From Microbacterium flavescens (GTDB lineage Bacteria > Actinomycetota > Actinomycetes > Actinomycetales > Microbacteriaceae): a stretch of DNA of 64,000 nt. The stretch lies in the NCBI RefSeq assembly GCF_018588945.1, contig NZ_JAFIWA010000004.1:62001-126000 (forward strand), written 5' to 3'. Each line of letters starts with the position of its first letter. Within the stretch, counting starts at the first letter, position 1. Below the pieces are notes generated by a model, which saw nothing but the letters and a program-made list of their open reading frames with translations, did not search any database and had not been told where the DNA came from. Shown here piece after piece: positions 30,992 through 42,979 of this stretch. Position numbers and translations under genes: made by a program.

Positions 30992-33836
30992 CCGCCGCGG
31001 CACGCCGCGCGAGGTCGATGCGGTTGGACGACCCCGTCTTGCGCAGGACATTGGAGATGTGCGAGCTGACGGTCTTCTCGCTGACGAACAGCTCGCCCGC
31101 GATCTCGCGGTACGTGCGCCCTTGGACGACGAGCCGGACGATCTCGACCTCCCGCGCCGTCAGACCCTCGATGGGCGGCGGCGAATGAGCGGATGCCGCG
31201 TCCGCCGCACCCGCTTCGGGCAGCGGAATCCGGGCGGAGCGCGCAAGCTGCAGAAGTGACCCGAGCAGCGGTTCTGCGCCGAGACGGTCCGCGATGACCG
31301 CACCGCGACGGAGTGCCTCCGCCGCCCGGCCGCGGTCGGGTCGCGGCGCGATGAGCAGCGCCTCCGCGGCCTTCTCGCAGCAGTACGCCTCTTCCCACGG
31401 CAGATCCGCCGCGGCGCACGAGGACCCGGCGTCCAGCCACAGGGTCGCCGCCTCGGCGTCGCGCTGAGCCCGTGCGAGCTCGGCGCGCTGCAGACCCGCG
31501 CGCACAGCGGACCAGTCCCGCCCGTCGCGCATCGAGGAGGCGGTGCGCTGTCCCGAGAGGGTCCGCCTCGCGAACTCGCGAACCGCGTCCGGAAGCGACG
31601 CTTCGGGCGAGCCGGCGAGCACGTGGTCCGCGAGAATGCGTGCGGCGACCGGGGCGACGCCCGTCGCCTCCTCTTCGCCCCACGTCGGAGACGCCGCCGC
31701 GACGACTCGCGCCGCCGCAGCGGTGTCTCCGAGGTGGAGGGCGAGCTCGGCCCTGCCGGCGACGTCCTCCCAGGCCAGCATGAGCCGGCCGTCCGCCACG
31801 AGCTCGTCGGCCCGTGCGAAATGCGTCCGACCCAGCGGGATGCGACCCTGGCGCACGGCGAGCCAGCCCGCGATCGCGCGCGTTGCGACGTCGACAGCCC
31901 TCCCGGGTGACTCGCTCAGCGTGAAACGGAGGGCGGCGCCGCAGACGCGCCACCGGCCCAGCAGGAACCCGTCGAGGGCTTCCCACATCGCCAGCCACGC
32001 GACGTAGGGGTGCGGGAAGATGCCCGTGGCCGCGACCCTCGCCCGATGGATCGCGTCGGCGAATCCAGCCGCGCTCTCCCCGGACGACACGCCCGTCGTG
32101 ACGTGCGTGACCTGGTTGTACGCAAGTCCGTCGCGGATGCGGGCCGCGGCATCCAGCGCCTCGGCGGCGAGACGACCGATCTCGCCCGCGTCTCCGGCGC
32201 GCTCGGCGCTGTCGATGCTCGCCAGAAGGGCCCACGCCAGGGCGGTGTCGTCGCCGGACACCCGAGCGGCGCCGAGCGCGCGTCGGGCGGCGGCACGCGC
32301 CGCTTCTTCGTGCATCCAGAGCGACGCGACCGCGAGTGCGTACGCGTCTTCCCAGCTCTCCGGCTCACGGGTGACGCGGGAGCAGAGCGCGTCGATCTCC
32401 GCCATCGTCGGCGCCGGGTGCTGGGCGGCCGTCCTCAGCAGCAGGCGCCGCGCCTCCAACTCGAGCCGCCGCCGACGCTCATCCCAGCCGACCTGACTCA
32501 ACAGGCTCTCGACGGCGTCCAGCTCGGCGTCGACGGCGCCCGCGCCGGCCGCCGCCCGGCGACGGAGCTCGAGGAGCTCTCGCGGCGACTCCGCGGGAGC
32601 GGCGACGAGCGGATGCCACGCGATGGCGCGATCGGCGAATCGGAGCGCCTGCGCGAAGCTGTTCGCCGCCAGTGCGGCGCGGCTTGCCGCCAAGGCGGAG
32701 TGGTAGGCGTCGTCGGCGCTCCCGGAGTGGGCGGCGTGATCGGCGAGCCTGATGACGTCCTCGAACGACCTCGACTCCCCGACGCCTTCCGCTCTGCGGA
32801 CGAAGGCCGCGTGCCAGGTCGTGCGCTCGCGCTCGGAGAGCTCACCGGCGAGCATCTCGGCGGAGAGCGGATGCCGGAACCAGTGTGTACCGTCGGGCGC
32901 GATGCCGATCACGCCTGCCTCGGCGGCCGACGTCAGGGCTTGATCGATGCCGGCCGGGTTCGGCGCCGAGTCGCGCTCGACGGCGACCACGACCCGCCGC
33001 AGTTCGGCCGCGGTCAACGGCCGACCGGCGACGGCGAGCACCCTCAGCACGCCCGCCGCGGCCTCGCCCAGCTCGTGTGCGGGTGCGAGAACGGCTTCCG
33101 CAAGGCGCTCCGGCAGCGAAGCAGGCAGGGCGCGCGCGTCGGGGTCGATGCCCTCGACCGTCAGCGCCGTGAAGTAGGGAAAGCCCCTCGTGTGCGCCCA
33201 GACCTCCTCGACCAGCGTCTGATGCGGCGAACGCCCCAGCAGATCGGTCAGCTGCTCGGACGTACCCGCGCGATCGAGCGGTCCCACGGAGATGACGTCG
33301 CAGGAGTCGACGTGCCGCGCACTCGAAAGCCACCGATCCACCGGCCGCGCGGTGACGATCGGCTCCTCGCGAACGGTCGACACGACGCTCAGCCGCCGCT
33401 CACGGGGTCCCGACATCAGGTACAGCGCGGCGTCCAGGGTCGCGCTGTCGGCCCATTGCAGGTCGTCCACGAGCAGCACCACACGCTGATCCTCGGTCCG
33501 CTCATCCAGCCACGCGTCGAGGGCCAGAAGCGCCGTCGCCGGCGCCGTGTCGAAGTCGACGAGCGCACCCGGGCCACTGACGCGGAACATGGAGCGAAAG
33601 GCCAGCATCGGCACCGAGACCGTCGACAGAGGCAGGCACGCTCCGACGTACACCGCCGCCCCCGAGACCCGCGCGACCGCGTCACCGGCGAGCGTCGTCT
33701 TCCCCACTCCGGCCTCACCCGTGAGCACGGCGGAGCCTGATCCGCCTCCTGGCGGGTCGAGGCGCGCGAGGATCCGGCGTCGGACGTCGTCCCGACCGAC
33801 GATCTGCCGTGCTGTGCCCGCCTCGCGTGGGCCCAC
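30969..33836 (-). CDS. large ATP-binding LuxR-family regulator (LAL/STAND-like)
   Basis: 955 residues. The N-terminus recognises nucleotides through an AAA/STAND module: Walker A GEAGVGKTT at residues 40-48 and Walker B VVLLVDDLQWAD. A long alpha-helical middle, probably TPR-like repeats for signal sensing, spans about 330-880. The last ~65 residues form a LuxR HTH (LTAREVEIVRLVVQGRTYRE, then SEKTVSSHISNVLRKT). Such regulators often control carbon or secondary-metabolite pathways; the target here is unknown. GTG 33836 is chosen because the following VGRDDVRRRILARL is the conserved N-terminal segment. It overlaps fadD-like gene ends by 23 nt. Confidence 0.9.
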   Translation of the reverse strand: MGPREAGTARQIVGRDDVRRRILARLDPPGGGSGSAVLTGEAGVGKTTLAGDAVARVSGAAVYVGACLPLSTVSVPMLAFRSMFRVSGPGALVDFDTAPATALLALDAWLDERTEDQRVVLLVDDLQWADSATLDAALYLMSGPRERRLSVVSTVREEPIVTARPVDRWLSSARHVDSCDVISVGPLDRAGTSEQLTDLLGRSPHQTLVEEVWAHTRGFPYFTALTVEGIDPDARALPASLPERLAEAVLAPAHELGEAAAGVLRVLAVAGRPLTAAELRRVVVAVERDSAPNPAGIDQALTSAAEAGVIGIAPDGTHWFRHPLSAEMLAGELSERERTTWHAAFVRRAEGVGESRSFEDVIRLADHAAHSGSADDAYHSALAASRAALAANSFAQALRFADRAIAWHPLVAAPAESPRELLELRRRAAAGAGAVDAELDAVESLLSQVGWDERRRRLELEARRLLLRTAAQHPAPTMAEIDALCSRVTREPESWEDAYALAVASLWMHEEAARAAARRALGAARVSGDDTALAWALLASIDSAERAGDAGEIGRLAAEALDAAARIRDGLAYNQVTHVTTGVSSGESAAGFADAIHRARVAATGIFPHPYVAWLAMWEALDGFLLGRWRVCGAALRFTLSESPGRAVDVATRAIAGWLAVRQGRIPLGRTHFARADELVADGRLMLAWEDVAGRAELALHLGDTAAAARVVAAASPTWGEEEATGVAPVAARILADHVLAGSPEASLPDAVREFARRTLSGQRTASSMRDGRDWSAVRAGLQRAELARAQRDAEAATLWLDAGSSCAAADLPWEEAYCCEKAAEALLIAPRPDRGRAAEALRRGAVIADRLGAEPLLGSLLQLARSARIPLPEAGAADAASAHSPPPIEGLTAREVEIVRLVVQGRTYREIAGELFVSEKTVSSHISNVLRKTGSSNRIDLARRAAAVTPPSSG

Positions 33837-33842
33837 CCCTCC

Positions 33843-33848
33843 AGTGTG
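33843..33848 (-). promoter_or_regulatory. possible -10 (CACACT) of the LuxR-type regulator gene
   Basis: CACACT, then GGAGGG, then GTG at 33836. Same CAnnnT-GGAGGn-GTG layout as cpfC and xerC. Confidence 0.25.
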
Positions 33849-33885
33849 CCAGCGTGCGTCCGCTTCGTCCCTGGGGAAGGTGGCG

Positions 33886-36336
<2,451 letters not shown>

Positions 36337-37434
36337 CTACGCGTCGACGGGAACCGCCGACACGGTGCGATCGATCGTGAACTGGCCGATCACCCGCGTG
36401 CCGTCGTAGAGGACCGCGGTCTGCCCGGGCGCGACGCCGTCGAACGGGGTCTCGGGCACGACGGTGAGTCGGCCGTCGGCGAGGGTCGCGCGCGCGGCCA
36501 CCGGGTCGGCGTGAGCGCGGATCTGGACGTGGCAGTCGAAGTCGCCCGCAGACTGCGGGCGACCGGCCCACGAGTGCCGCTCCCCCGAGATCTCGGCGAT
36601 TGCGAGGGCTTCCTTGGGCCCCACGACCACGGTGTTGGAGACGGGGCGCACCTCGAGCACGAAGCGCGGCTTCCCGTCCGGGGCCGGCACGCCGAGGGAC
36701 AGGCCTCGGCGCTGCCCGACGGTGAAGGCGTGCGCTCCTTCGTGACTGCCCACGACCGCTCCCGTGCGGTCGACCACGTCGCCCTGTGCGGTGCCGACCT
36801 TCTCGGCCAGCCAGCCGCGCGTGTCGCCGTCGGGGATGAAGCAGATGTCGTGGCTGTCGGGCTTGTGAGCCACCGTGAGGCCCCGGGCCTCGGCCTCGGC
36901 GCGCACGACCGCTTTGGACGGCGTGGAGCCCAGGGGGAAGTAGGTGTGCGCCAGCTGCTCGGCGGTCAGGACGCCCAGGACGTAGGACTGGTCCTTCGCG
37001 GAGTCCGACGCGCGGTGCAGCTCGAGCCCATCGCCGGTCTCGAGCAGCGTGGCGTAGTGGCCCGTGCACACCGCGTCGAAGCCCAGCTCCAGCGCACGCT
37101 CGAGAAGCGCGGCGAACTTGATCTTCTCGTTGCAGCGCATGCACGGGTTCGGCGTGCGACCGGCGCGGTACTCGGCGACGAAGTCCTCGATCACGTCGTC
37201 CCGGAACCGCTCCGAGAAGTCCCAGACGTAGAACGGGATCCCGATCAGATCGGCCGCACGACGGGCATCCATCGCGTCCTCGATCGTGCAGCAGCCGCGG
37301 CTGCCGGTGCGCAGCGTGCCGCCCGCGCGCGAGAGGGCGAGATGCACGCCGACGACGTCGTGCCCGGCCTCCACGGCCCGCGCGGCCGCGACGGCGGAAT
37401 CGACGCCACCGCTCATCGCCGCAAGGATCCGCAT
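36337..37434 (-). CDS. mnmA: tRNA-specific 2-thiouridylase
   Basis: Introduces the 2-thio group of wobble uridine-34 in Glu, Gln and Lys tRNAs. 365 residues. PP-loop SGGVDS at residues 8-13 binds ATP. Catalytic cysteines are in [13 protein letters not shown] and [10 protein letters not shown]. The C-terminal part is the MnmA beta-barrel region. ATG at 37434 lies 6 nt after TAGACT. The cysteine desulfurase gene ends 9 nt upstream and is probably the sulfur donor, either direct or through carriers. Confidence 0.96.
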   Translation of the reverse strand: MRILAAMSGGVDSAVAAARAVEAGHDVVGVHLALSRAGGTLRTGSRGCCTIEDAMDARRAADLIGIPFYVWDFSERFRDDVIEDFVAEYRAGRTPNPCMRCNEKIKFAALLERALELGFDAVCTGHYATLLETGDGLELHRASDSAKDQSYVLGVLTAEQLAHTYFPLGSTPSKAVVRAEAEARGLTVAHKPDSHDICFIPDGDTRGWLAEKVGTAQGDVVDRTGAVVGSHEGAHAFTVGQRRGLSLGVPAPDGKPRFVLEVRPVSNTVVVGPKEALAIAEISGERHSWAGRPQSAGDFDCHVQIRAHADPVAARATLADGRLTVVPETPFDGVAPGQTAVLYDGTRVIGQFTIDRTVSAVPVDA

Positions 37435-37440
37435 GGGTCC

Positions 37441-37446
37441 AGTCTA
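37441..37446 (-). promoter_or_regulatory. -10 hexamer (TAGACT) of mnmA, overlapping the upstream stop
   Basis: TAGACT, 6-nt spacer GGACCC, ATG at 37434. The TAG-containing hexamer overlaps the end of the cysteine desulfurase gene (stop at 37444-37446). Confidence 0.55.
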
Positions 37447-38631
37447 CGAGTGGCCGCCTGAGGACGACCCGGACGCCGCCCGCGCACGCTCGACCACGCC
37501 TGGCAGCGCATCGAGCACCCGCGCGACGTCGTCGTCGACCGAGGTGCGGCCGAGCGTGAACCGCAGCACCTGTCGGGCCTCGGCATCCGATCGGCCCAGG
37601 GCCTGCACGACGTGCGACGGCTCGGGGATGCCCGCCTGGCAGGCCGACCCGGTCGACACCGCGATGCCGGCCTGGTCGAGGAGGAAGAGGAGCGTCTCGC
37701 CCGCCGCACCCGGGAACAGCACGTGGGCGTTGCCGGGAATGCGGTCCTCCGGATCGCCGAGCAGCTCGGCCTCGGGAACGGAGGACAGGATGCCGAGCAC
37801 GAGCTTCCGGCGCAGGTCCGTGAGCCGTCGGGCCTCGCCCTCCCGCTCCGACTCGGCCAGTTCCGCGGCGACGGCGAAGGCGGCGGCCCCGGCGACGTCC
37901 TGCGTGCCGGCCCGGAGACCGCGCTGCTGGCCGCCGCCGTGGACCAGGGGCGCGAGGCGCGCATGCCGTGACACGACCAGCGCACCCACTCCCGCCGGGC
38001 CGCCGACCTTGTGCGCCGAGACGCTCATCGCGCACAGCCCGACATGGCCCGCGGCATCCGCTCGCCATCCGCGGAAGGAGACCGGGACGTGGCCGAGCGC
38101 GGCGACCGCGTCGACGTGCAGCGCGATGCCGGCTGCGGCGGCGGCCGCGGCGAGCCCGCGTGCGTCGTTGACGGTGCCCACCTCGTTGTTCGCCGCCAGG
38201 GCGGTCGCGAACGCCGCGCCGGCCAGGCTCTCGGCGAAGCGCGCGGGCTCGATCGCGCCGCGCGGGTCGAGGGGAACGTGGCGCAGCACGGCGCCCTCCG
38301 CGGTGCGCAGCCACTCGATCGCGTCGAGGGTCGCATGGTGCTCGCCGTCGGGCAGGACGATCGCGTCGGTCGCGGCATCCCGCGCCCACCACAGTCCCTT
38401 CACAGCGAGATTGACGGCCTCTGTGCCGCCCGAGGTGAAGACCACCTCGATCGGGTCGCAGCCGAGCACCGCCGCCAGCCGCTCGCGCGACTCCTCGAGC
38501 ACCCGTCGGGCGGACTGGCCGTACCCGTGGATCGAGGATGCATTGCCCACGTCGGCGGTCGCGCGAAGCCAGGCGTCGCGGGCCTCCGGCCGCAGGGGCG
38601 TCGTGGCCGCGTGATCGAGGTAGACGTGCAC
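37444..38631 (-). CDS. cysteine desulfurase, NifS/IscS-like
   Basis: PLP enzyme that takes sulfur from cysteine to give a persulfide. 395 residues, class V aminotransferase fold: YLDHAATTPLRP at the N-terminus, PLP lysine in SVSAHKVGGPAG, and the mobile catalytic cysteine in STGSACQAGIPEPSHV. GTG at 38631 has AGGAGG upstream. Its product can supply MnmA next door and possibly Fe-S assembly; the suf genes are not in the window. Divergent from glgX. Confidence 0.93.
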   Translation of the reverse strand: MHVYLDHAATTPLRPEARDAWLRATADVGNASSIHGYGQSARRVLEESRERLAAVLGCDPIEVVFTSGGTEAVNLAVKGLWWARDAATDAIVLPDGEHHATLDAIEWLRTAEGAVLRHVPLDPRGAIEPARFAESLAGAAFATALAANNEVGTVNDARGLAAAAAAAGIALHVDAVAALGHVPVSFRGWRADAAGHVGLCAMSVSAHKVGGPAGVGALVVSRHARLAPLVHGGGQQRGLRAGTQDVAGAAAFAVAAELAESEREGEARRLTDLRRKLVLGILSSVPEAELLGDPEDRIPGNAHVLFPGAAGETLLFLLDQAGIAVSTGSACQAGIPEPSHVVQALGRSDAEARQVLRFTLGRTSVDDDVARVLDALPGVVERARAASGSSSGGHS

Positions 38632-38728
38632 TGCACTCCCCCTCCTGCGTCCGGCGGTCGCGCCGGCGCGACTGCGTCTCATGTCCGCCGGGACCGGGTG
38701 CCGTGACGCCCGGGAGCCCTGCGCTTAC

Positions 38729-38734
38729 TACTGT
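38729..38734 (+). promoter_or_regulatory. -10 hexamer (TACTGT) of glgX
   Basis: TACTGT, 7 nt, ATG at 38742; leaderless arrangement without the usual TAG start. Confidence 0.45.
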
Positions 38735-38741
38735 AGGTCGC

Positions 38742-40826
38742 ATGCCTCGCCACCAGTTCGCTGCGTCGACCCTGTCTCCGGGACTGCACAGCTCCGACCT
38801 CGACGACCTGGGCGTCACGCTCGGCCCGGACGGCGGGAGACTCCGGGCGTGGTCCGGCGCCGCCGACGCGATGGAGCTCGTCGTCTTCGACGACACCGAC
38901 CTCGACTGGGCCACCGACACCGTCCCGCTCGAGCCCGTCGGGGGTGGGGTGTGGGAAGTCACCACGCACCTGCTGCGCGCGGGCACCCGCTACGCCGTGC
39001 GGGTCGACGGGCCGCACGCTCCCGGCAACACCTTCAACCGCGGCACGCTGCTGATCGAGCCCTACTCGCGCGGGCTCGACCGCGGCGGCTACGACGCCTG
39101 GCGGTCGGTGGTCGTCGACGGCTCGTTCGACTGGGGCGGCATCGCCAAGCCCGCGGTCCCTCTGGATCGCACCGTGATCTACGAAGGTCATCTGAAGGGC
39201 CTGTCGAAGCGGCATCCGGGTGTCCCGCCCGCCCTTCACGGCACGTACGCCGGGCTCGCGCATCCCGCCATGATCGAGCACTTCCTGTCGCTCGGGGTGA
39301 CGAGCATCGAGCTCCTCCCCGTGCACGCGTTCGCGACCGAGCCGCGCCTGCTGCAGCACGGCCTGTCGAATTACTGGGGCTACAACACCCTCAACTTCTT
39401 CACGCCCCACGCTCCGTATGCCACGGAGCGGGCGCGTCGCGAGGGGCCGGAGGCGGTCCTCCGGGAGTTCAAGGGCATGGTGCGGCTGCTGCACGAGGCC
39501 GGGCTCGAGGTCATCCTCGACGTCGTCTACAACCACACGGCCGAGGAGGGTCTCGGCGGCCCGCGGTCGAGTCTGCGCGGCTTCGACAACGCCGCCTACT
39601 ACCGGCAGCAGGACGACGGCGCCTACATCGACGTCACCGGCTGCGGGAATTCAGTCGACACGTCGACGGATGCCGCAGCCCGCCTGATCCTGGATTCTCT
39701 GCGCTACTGGGCCGAGGACGTGCAGGTCGACGGGTTCCGCTTCGATCTCGCGGCGACGCTCGGCCGCGACGCCGACCACCACTTCACCCCCGACCATCCG
39801 CTGCTGCGCGCGATCATCGATGACCCGGCCCTCGCCGGCGTGAAGAAGATCTCGGAGCCGTGGGACGTCGGCATGGGCGGGTGGCAGACCGGGAACTTCG
39901 GCGACGGCTGGAGCGAGTGGAACGATCGCTACCGCGACCGCGTGCGCAACTTCTGGCTCAGCGATGTCGACTACGCCCGCCGGGCGTCCACGGCCCCGGT
40001 CGGCATCGGCGGATTCGCCACCCGCCTCGCCGGATCGGCCAACACCTTCTCCGCCGAGCGCGGACCGCTCGCGAGCGTCAACTTCGTCACGGCCCACGAC
40101 GGGTTCACACTGCGCGACCTCGTCTCCTACGACGTCAAGCACAACCTCGGCAACGGCGAGCAGAACCGCGACGGCGCAGACACGAACCGGTCGTTCAATC
40201 ACGGGGCGGAGGGCCCGACCGACGACCAGGGCATCCTCGCCACGCGCCGCCGGGCGATGCGCAACCTGCTCGGCACGCTCCTGCTGTCCGCCGGCATCCC
40301 GATGCTGACCGCCGGGGACGAGTTCGGCCGCACGCAGCGCGGGAACAACAACGCCTACTGTCACGATTCGCCGCTGACCTGGCTGTCGTGGGAGCACGCA
40401 GATTGGCAGCGCGACCTCTTCGCCCATGTGCAGCGGCTGCTGGCGCTGAGACGCGAGAATCCGGCGCTGCGCCCCATCCGGTTCGCGCGACTCGGCGAGC
40501 ACACGCCGTCGGCCTCCGTCATGGAGTGGTTCGACGAGCATGGTGAGACCATGTCGGGCGAGCGGTGGACGAGCCCGTCGCACCGCACGCTCCAGTACGT
40601 CGCGGCGTCGACGCCGGAGTTCGAGGACTTCAACCGGATCCTGCTCATCATCCACGGCACCGAGCGCGCGACCGAGGTCACGCTCCCCGTGATCGAAGGG
40701 GTCAGCAGGTACGTGCCGCTGTGGTCGAGCGCCGACGAGGCGCCGGTGCTAGGTCACGACGATCACGCCCCGGGCGAGGTCGTGCCGGTGCCCGGAACGT
40801 CGATGCACCTGTTCCGCGCGGAGTGA
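38742..40826 (+). CDS. glgX: glycogen debranching enzyme (isoamylase type)
   Basis: Hydrolyses alpha-1,6 branches of glycogen or limit dextrin. 694 residues: N-terminal CBM48 (LGPDGGRLRAWSGAA, FNRGTLLIEPYSRGLDR), GH13 barrel with LDVVYNHTAE, nucleophile Asp in VDGFRFDLAATLGRD, acid region EPWDVGMGGWQTG and NFVTAHDGFTLRDL. Family GH13_11. The ATG at 38742 precedes the conserved N-terminus and follows the TACTGT hexamer. It starts the glgX-glgE-glgB group but glgE, 68 nt downstream, has its own promoter candidate. Confidence 0.95.
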   Translation: MPRHQFAASTLSPGLHSSDLDDLGVTLGPDGGRLRAWSGAADAMELVVFDDTDLDWATDTVPLEPVGGGVWEVTTHLLRAGTRYAVRVDGPHAPGNTFNRGTLLIEPYSRGLDRGGYDAWRSVVVDGSFDWGGIAKPAVPLDRTVIYEGHLKGLSKRHPGVPPALHGTYAGLAHPAMIEHFLSLGVTSIELLPVHAFATEPRLLQHGLSNYWGYNTLNFFTPHAPYATERARREGPEAVLREFKGMVRLLHEAGLEVILDVVYNHTAEEGLGGPRSSLRGFDNAAYYRQQDDGAYIDVTGCGNSVDTSTDAAARLILDSLRYWAEDVQVDGFRFDLAATLGRDADHHFTPDHPLLRAIIDDPALAGVKKISEPWDVGMGGWQTGNFGDGWSEWNDRYRDRVRNFWLSDVDYARRASTAPVGIGGFATRLAGSANTFSAERGPLASVNFVTAHDGFTLRDLVSYDVKHNLGNGEQNRDGADTNRSFNHGAEGPTDDQGILATRRRAMRNLLGTLLLSAGIPMLTAGDEFGRTQRGNNNAYCHDSPLTWLSWEHADWQRDLFAHVQRLLALRRENPALRPIRFARLGEHTPSASVMEWFDEHGETMSGERWTSPSHRTLQYVAASTPEFEDFNRILLIIHGTERATEVTLPVIEGVSRYVPLWSSADEAPVLGHDDHAPGEVVPVPGTSMHLFRAE

Positions 40827-40882
40827 GCATCCACGGTTCGCACCCTCCGCGCAAGCTCCTATCAAGCGTTCACCGGTCCCGG

Positions 40883-40888
40883 TAGGTT
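40883..40888 (+). promoter_or_regulatory. -10 hexamer (TAGGTT) of glgE
   Basis: TAGGTT, 6 nt, GTG at 40895; implies the long form of GlgE and a second promoter inside the glucan cluster. Confidence 0.45.
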
Positions 40889-40894
40889 CGAATC

Positions 40895-42979
40895 GTGGCA
40901 TCACCGACGCGTCCGACTCCCCCACGTCCGTGGCGGAGCCTCTCCGCACTCCCTGTCCGTCCTGCACGCGTGCACGAATCGCACGTCGAGACGATGACCG
41001 GCCGCATCCCCCTCACGAAGCCGTCCCCCTCCATACCCGGCGAACCGTATCGCCCGAAGGCGTTCAACGGCGAAGCCGTGCCGTTCGGCGTCACCGCGTT
41101 CCGGGAGGGGCACGACCGCATCGGCGTGCACCTGCGGCTCTTCTCCCCATCGGGCGACGAGTCGCTCCACGCGGTGGCCCCGCTGGAGAACGGTCTGGAC
41201 CGGTGGGCGACGACGGTGGCCCCGCTGGAGGACGGACTGTGGACCTTCCGCTTCGAGGCGTTCGGGGATGACTTCCTGACCTGGCAGCACGCGGCGGACG
41301 TGAAGATCGCCGCAGGGGTGGATGTCGAGCTCATGCGCGAGATGGGTGCTCTGCTCTTCGATCGCGCCCGTGATGAGAAGGACCGGTCCGCCGCCGAGCG
41401 GAAGACGCTCGCCGGCGCGGCCGCAGCCCTTCGCGATGCCAAGATCGACAGCCAGGGCGCACTCGCCGTCGTGCGCGACCCGGCCATCGCCGGGTTCTTC
41501 GCCCAGCGGCCGCTCATGTCCATCGCCTCCACCGGACCGACGCTCGAGCTGCTCGTCGAGCGGGAGCGGGCGGGCGTGGGCGCGTGGTACGAGTTCTTCC
41601 CCCGCTCGGAGGGCGCGAAGCGGCTCAAGGACGGCCGGGTGAAGCCGGGCAACCTCCGGACCGCCCGCGCCCGCATGCCCGCTGTGCGCGCCATGGGCTT
41701 CGACGTGCTGTACATCCCGCCGGTGCATCCGATCGGCACGACCAACCGCAAGGGCCGCAACAACAGCCTCACCGCCGAACCGGGAGATCCGGGCTCGCCG
41801 TACGGCATCGGCGCTGCGGCGGGCGGCCACGACGCCATCGCGCCCGAGCTCGGCTCGATGGCGGACTTCCGCGCCTTCGTGCGTGCCGCCGCCGACAACG
41901 GCCTCGAGGTCGCGCTCGACATCGCCCTCAACGCCTCGCCCGATCACCCCTGGGTCACCGAGCATCCGGAGTGGTTCGTCACCCTGCCCGACGGCTCGAT
42001 CGCGTACGCGGAGAATCCCCCCAAGAAGTACCAGGACATCTACCCGGTCTACTTCGACAACGACCCGGCGGGCATCTACGCCGAGGTGCTGCGGGTGGTC
42101 CGCCACTGGATCGCGCAGGGGGTCACGATCTTCCGCGTCGACAACCCGCACACCAAGCCGCTCGAGTTCTGGGAGTGGCTCATCGCGACGGTGAACGCCG
42201 ACCGTCCCGACGTCGTCTTCCTGGCCGAGGCCTTCTCGCGTCCCGAGGTGATGCAGACGCTCGCGAAGGCGGGCTTCCAGCAGAGCTACTCGTACTTCAC
42301 CTGGCGCAACACCAAGCGCGAGCTCGAGGAGTTCTTCACCTCGATCGCCACCGAGACGGCCGACTTCATGCGGCCGAACCTCTTCGTGAACACCCACGAC
42401 ATCCTGACGGAGTACCTGCAGTTCGGCGGGCGACCGGCGTACGTCATCCGGGCGGCGCTGGCGGCCACCGCCGCCCCCACGTGGGGTGTCTACGCGGGCT
42501 ACGAATTGTTCGAGAACGTGGCCCGCCCGGGCTCCGAGGAGAACATCGACAACGAGAAGTACGAGATCAAGGTGCGCGACTGGGAGGGCGCGGAGGCGGC
42601 CGGCGACTCGCTCGCGCCCTGGATCACGCGCCTGAACGAGATCCGTCGCGACCACCCCGCACTGCGTCAGCTGCGCAACATCACGATCCACTGGAGCGAC
42701 GACGACGCGATCCTCGTGTACGCGAAGCACCTTCCCGCGGACCTGTCGCCCACGGGTGTCAGCGACACGATCATCGTCGTCGTCAACACCGACCCGCACT
42801 CGGTGCGGCAGACGATGGTGCACCTCGACACCCGCGTGTGGGGCGTCGCGCCCGGCGACCCCTACGAGGTCGAGGATCTCGTCACCGGGGCGCAGTGGAC
42901 GTGGTCCGATCACAACTTCGTCCAGCTGGACGCCTTCCGTGAGCCCGTCCACATCCTGCACGTCAAGGAGATCCGATGA
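40895..42979 (+). CDS. glgE: alpha-1,4-glucan:maltose-1-phosphate maltosyltransferase
   Basis: Extends alpha-1,4-glucan by maltosyl units from maltose 1-phosphate. 694 residues from the GTG at 40895; the conserved sequence begins about residue 34 ([12 protein letters not shown]), so an internal ATG at 40994 (residue 34) is an alternative. GH13_3 features: [27 protein letters not shown], nucleophile in [14 protein letters not shown], and acid in [12 protein letters not shown]. The ATG of glgB overlaps its stop codon (ATGA). Neither treS nor maltokinase is beside it in this window. Confidence 0.95.
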   Translation: MASPTRPTPPRPWRSLSALPVRPARVHESHVETMTGRIPLTKPSPSIPGEPYRPKAFNGEAVPFGVTAFREGHDRIGVHLRLFSPSGDESLHAVAPLENGLDRWATTVAPLEDGLWTFRFEAFGDDFLTWQHAADVKIAAGVDVELMREMGALLFDRARDEKDRSAAERKTLAGAAAALRDAKIDSQGALAVVRDPAIAGFFAQRPLMSIASTGPTLELLVERERAGVGAWYEFFPRSEGAKRLKDGRVKPGNLRTARARMPAVRAMGFDVLYIPPVHPIGTTNRKGRNNSLTAEPGDPGSPYGIGAAAGGHDAIAPELGSMADFRAFVRAAADNGLEVALDIALNASPDHPWVTEHPEWFVTLPDGSIAYAENPPKKYQDIYPVYFDNDPAGIYAEVLRVVRHWIAQGVTIFRVDNPHTKPLEFWEWLIATVNADRPDVVFLAEAFSRPEVMQTLAKAGFQQSYSYFTWRNTKRELEEFFTSIATETADFMRPNLFVNTHDILTEYLQFGGRPAYVIRAALAATAAPTWGVYAGYELFENVARPGSEENIDNEKYEIKVRDWEGAEAAGDSLAPWITRLNEIRRDHPALRQLRNITIHWSDDDAILVYAKHLPADLSPTGVSDTIIVVVNTDPHSVRQTMVHLDTRVWGVAPGDPYEVEDLVTGAQWTWSDHNFVQLDAFREPVHILHVKEIR

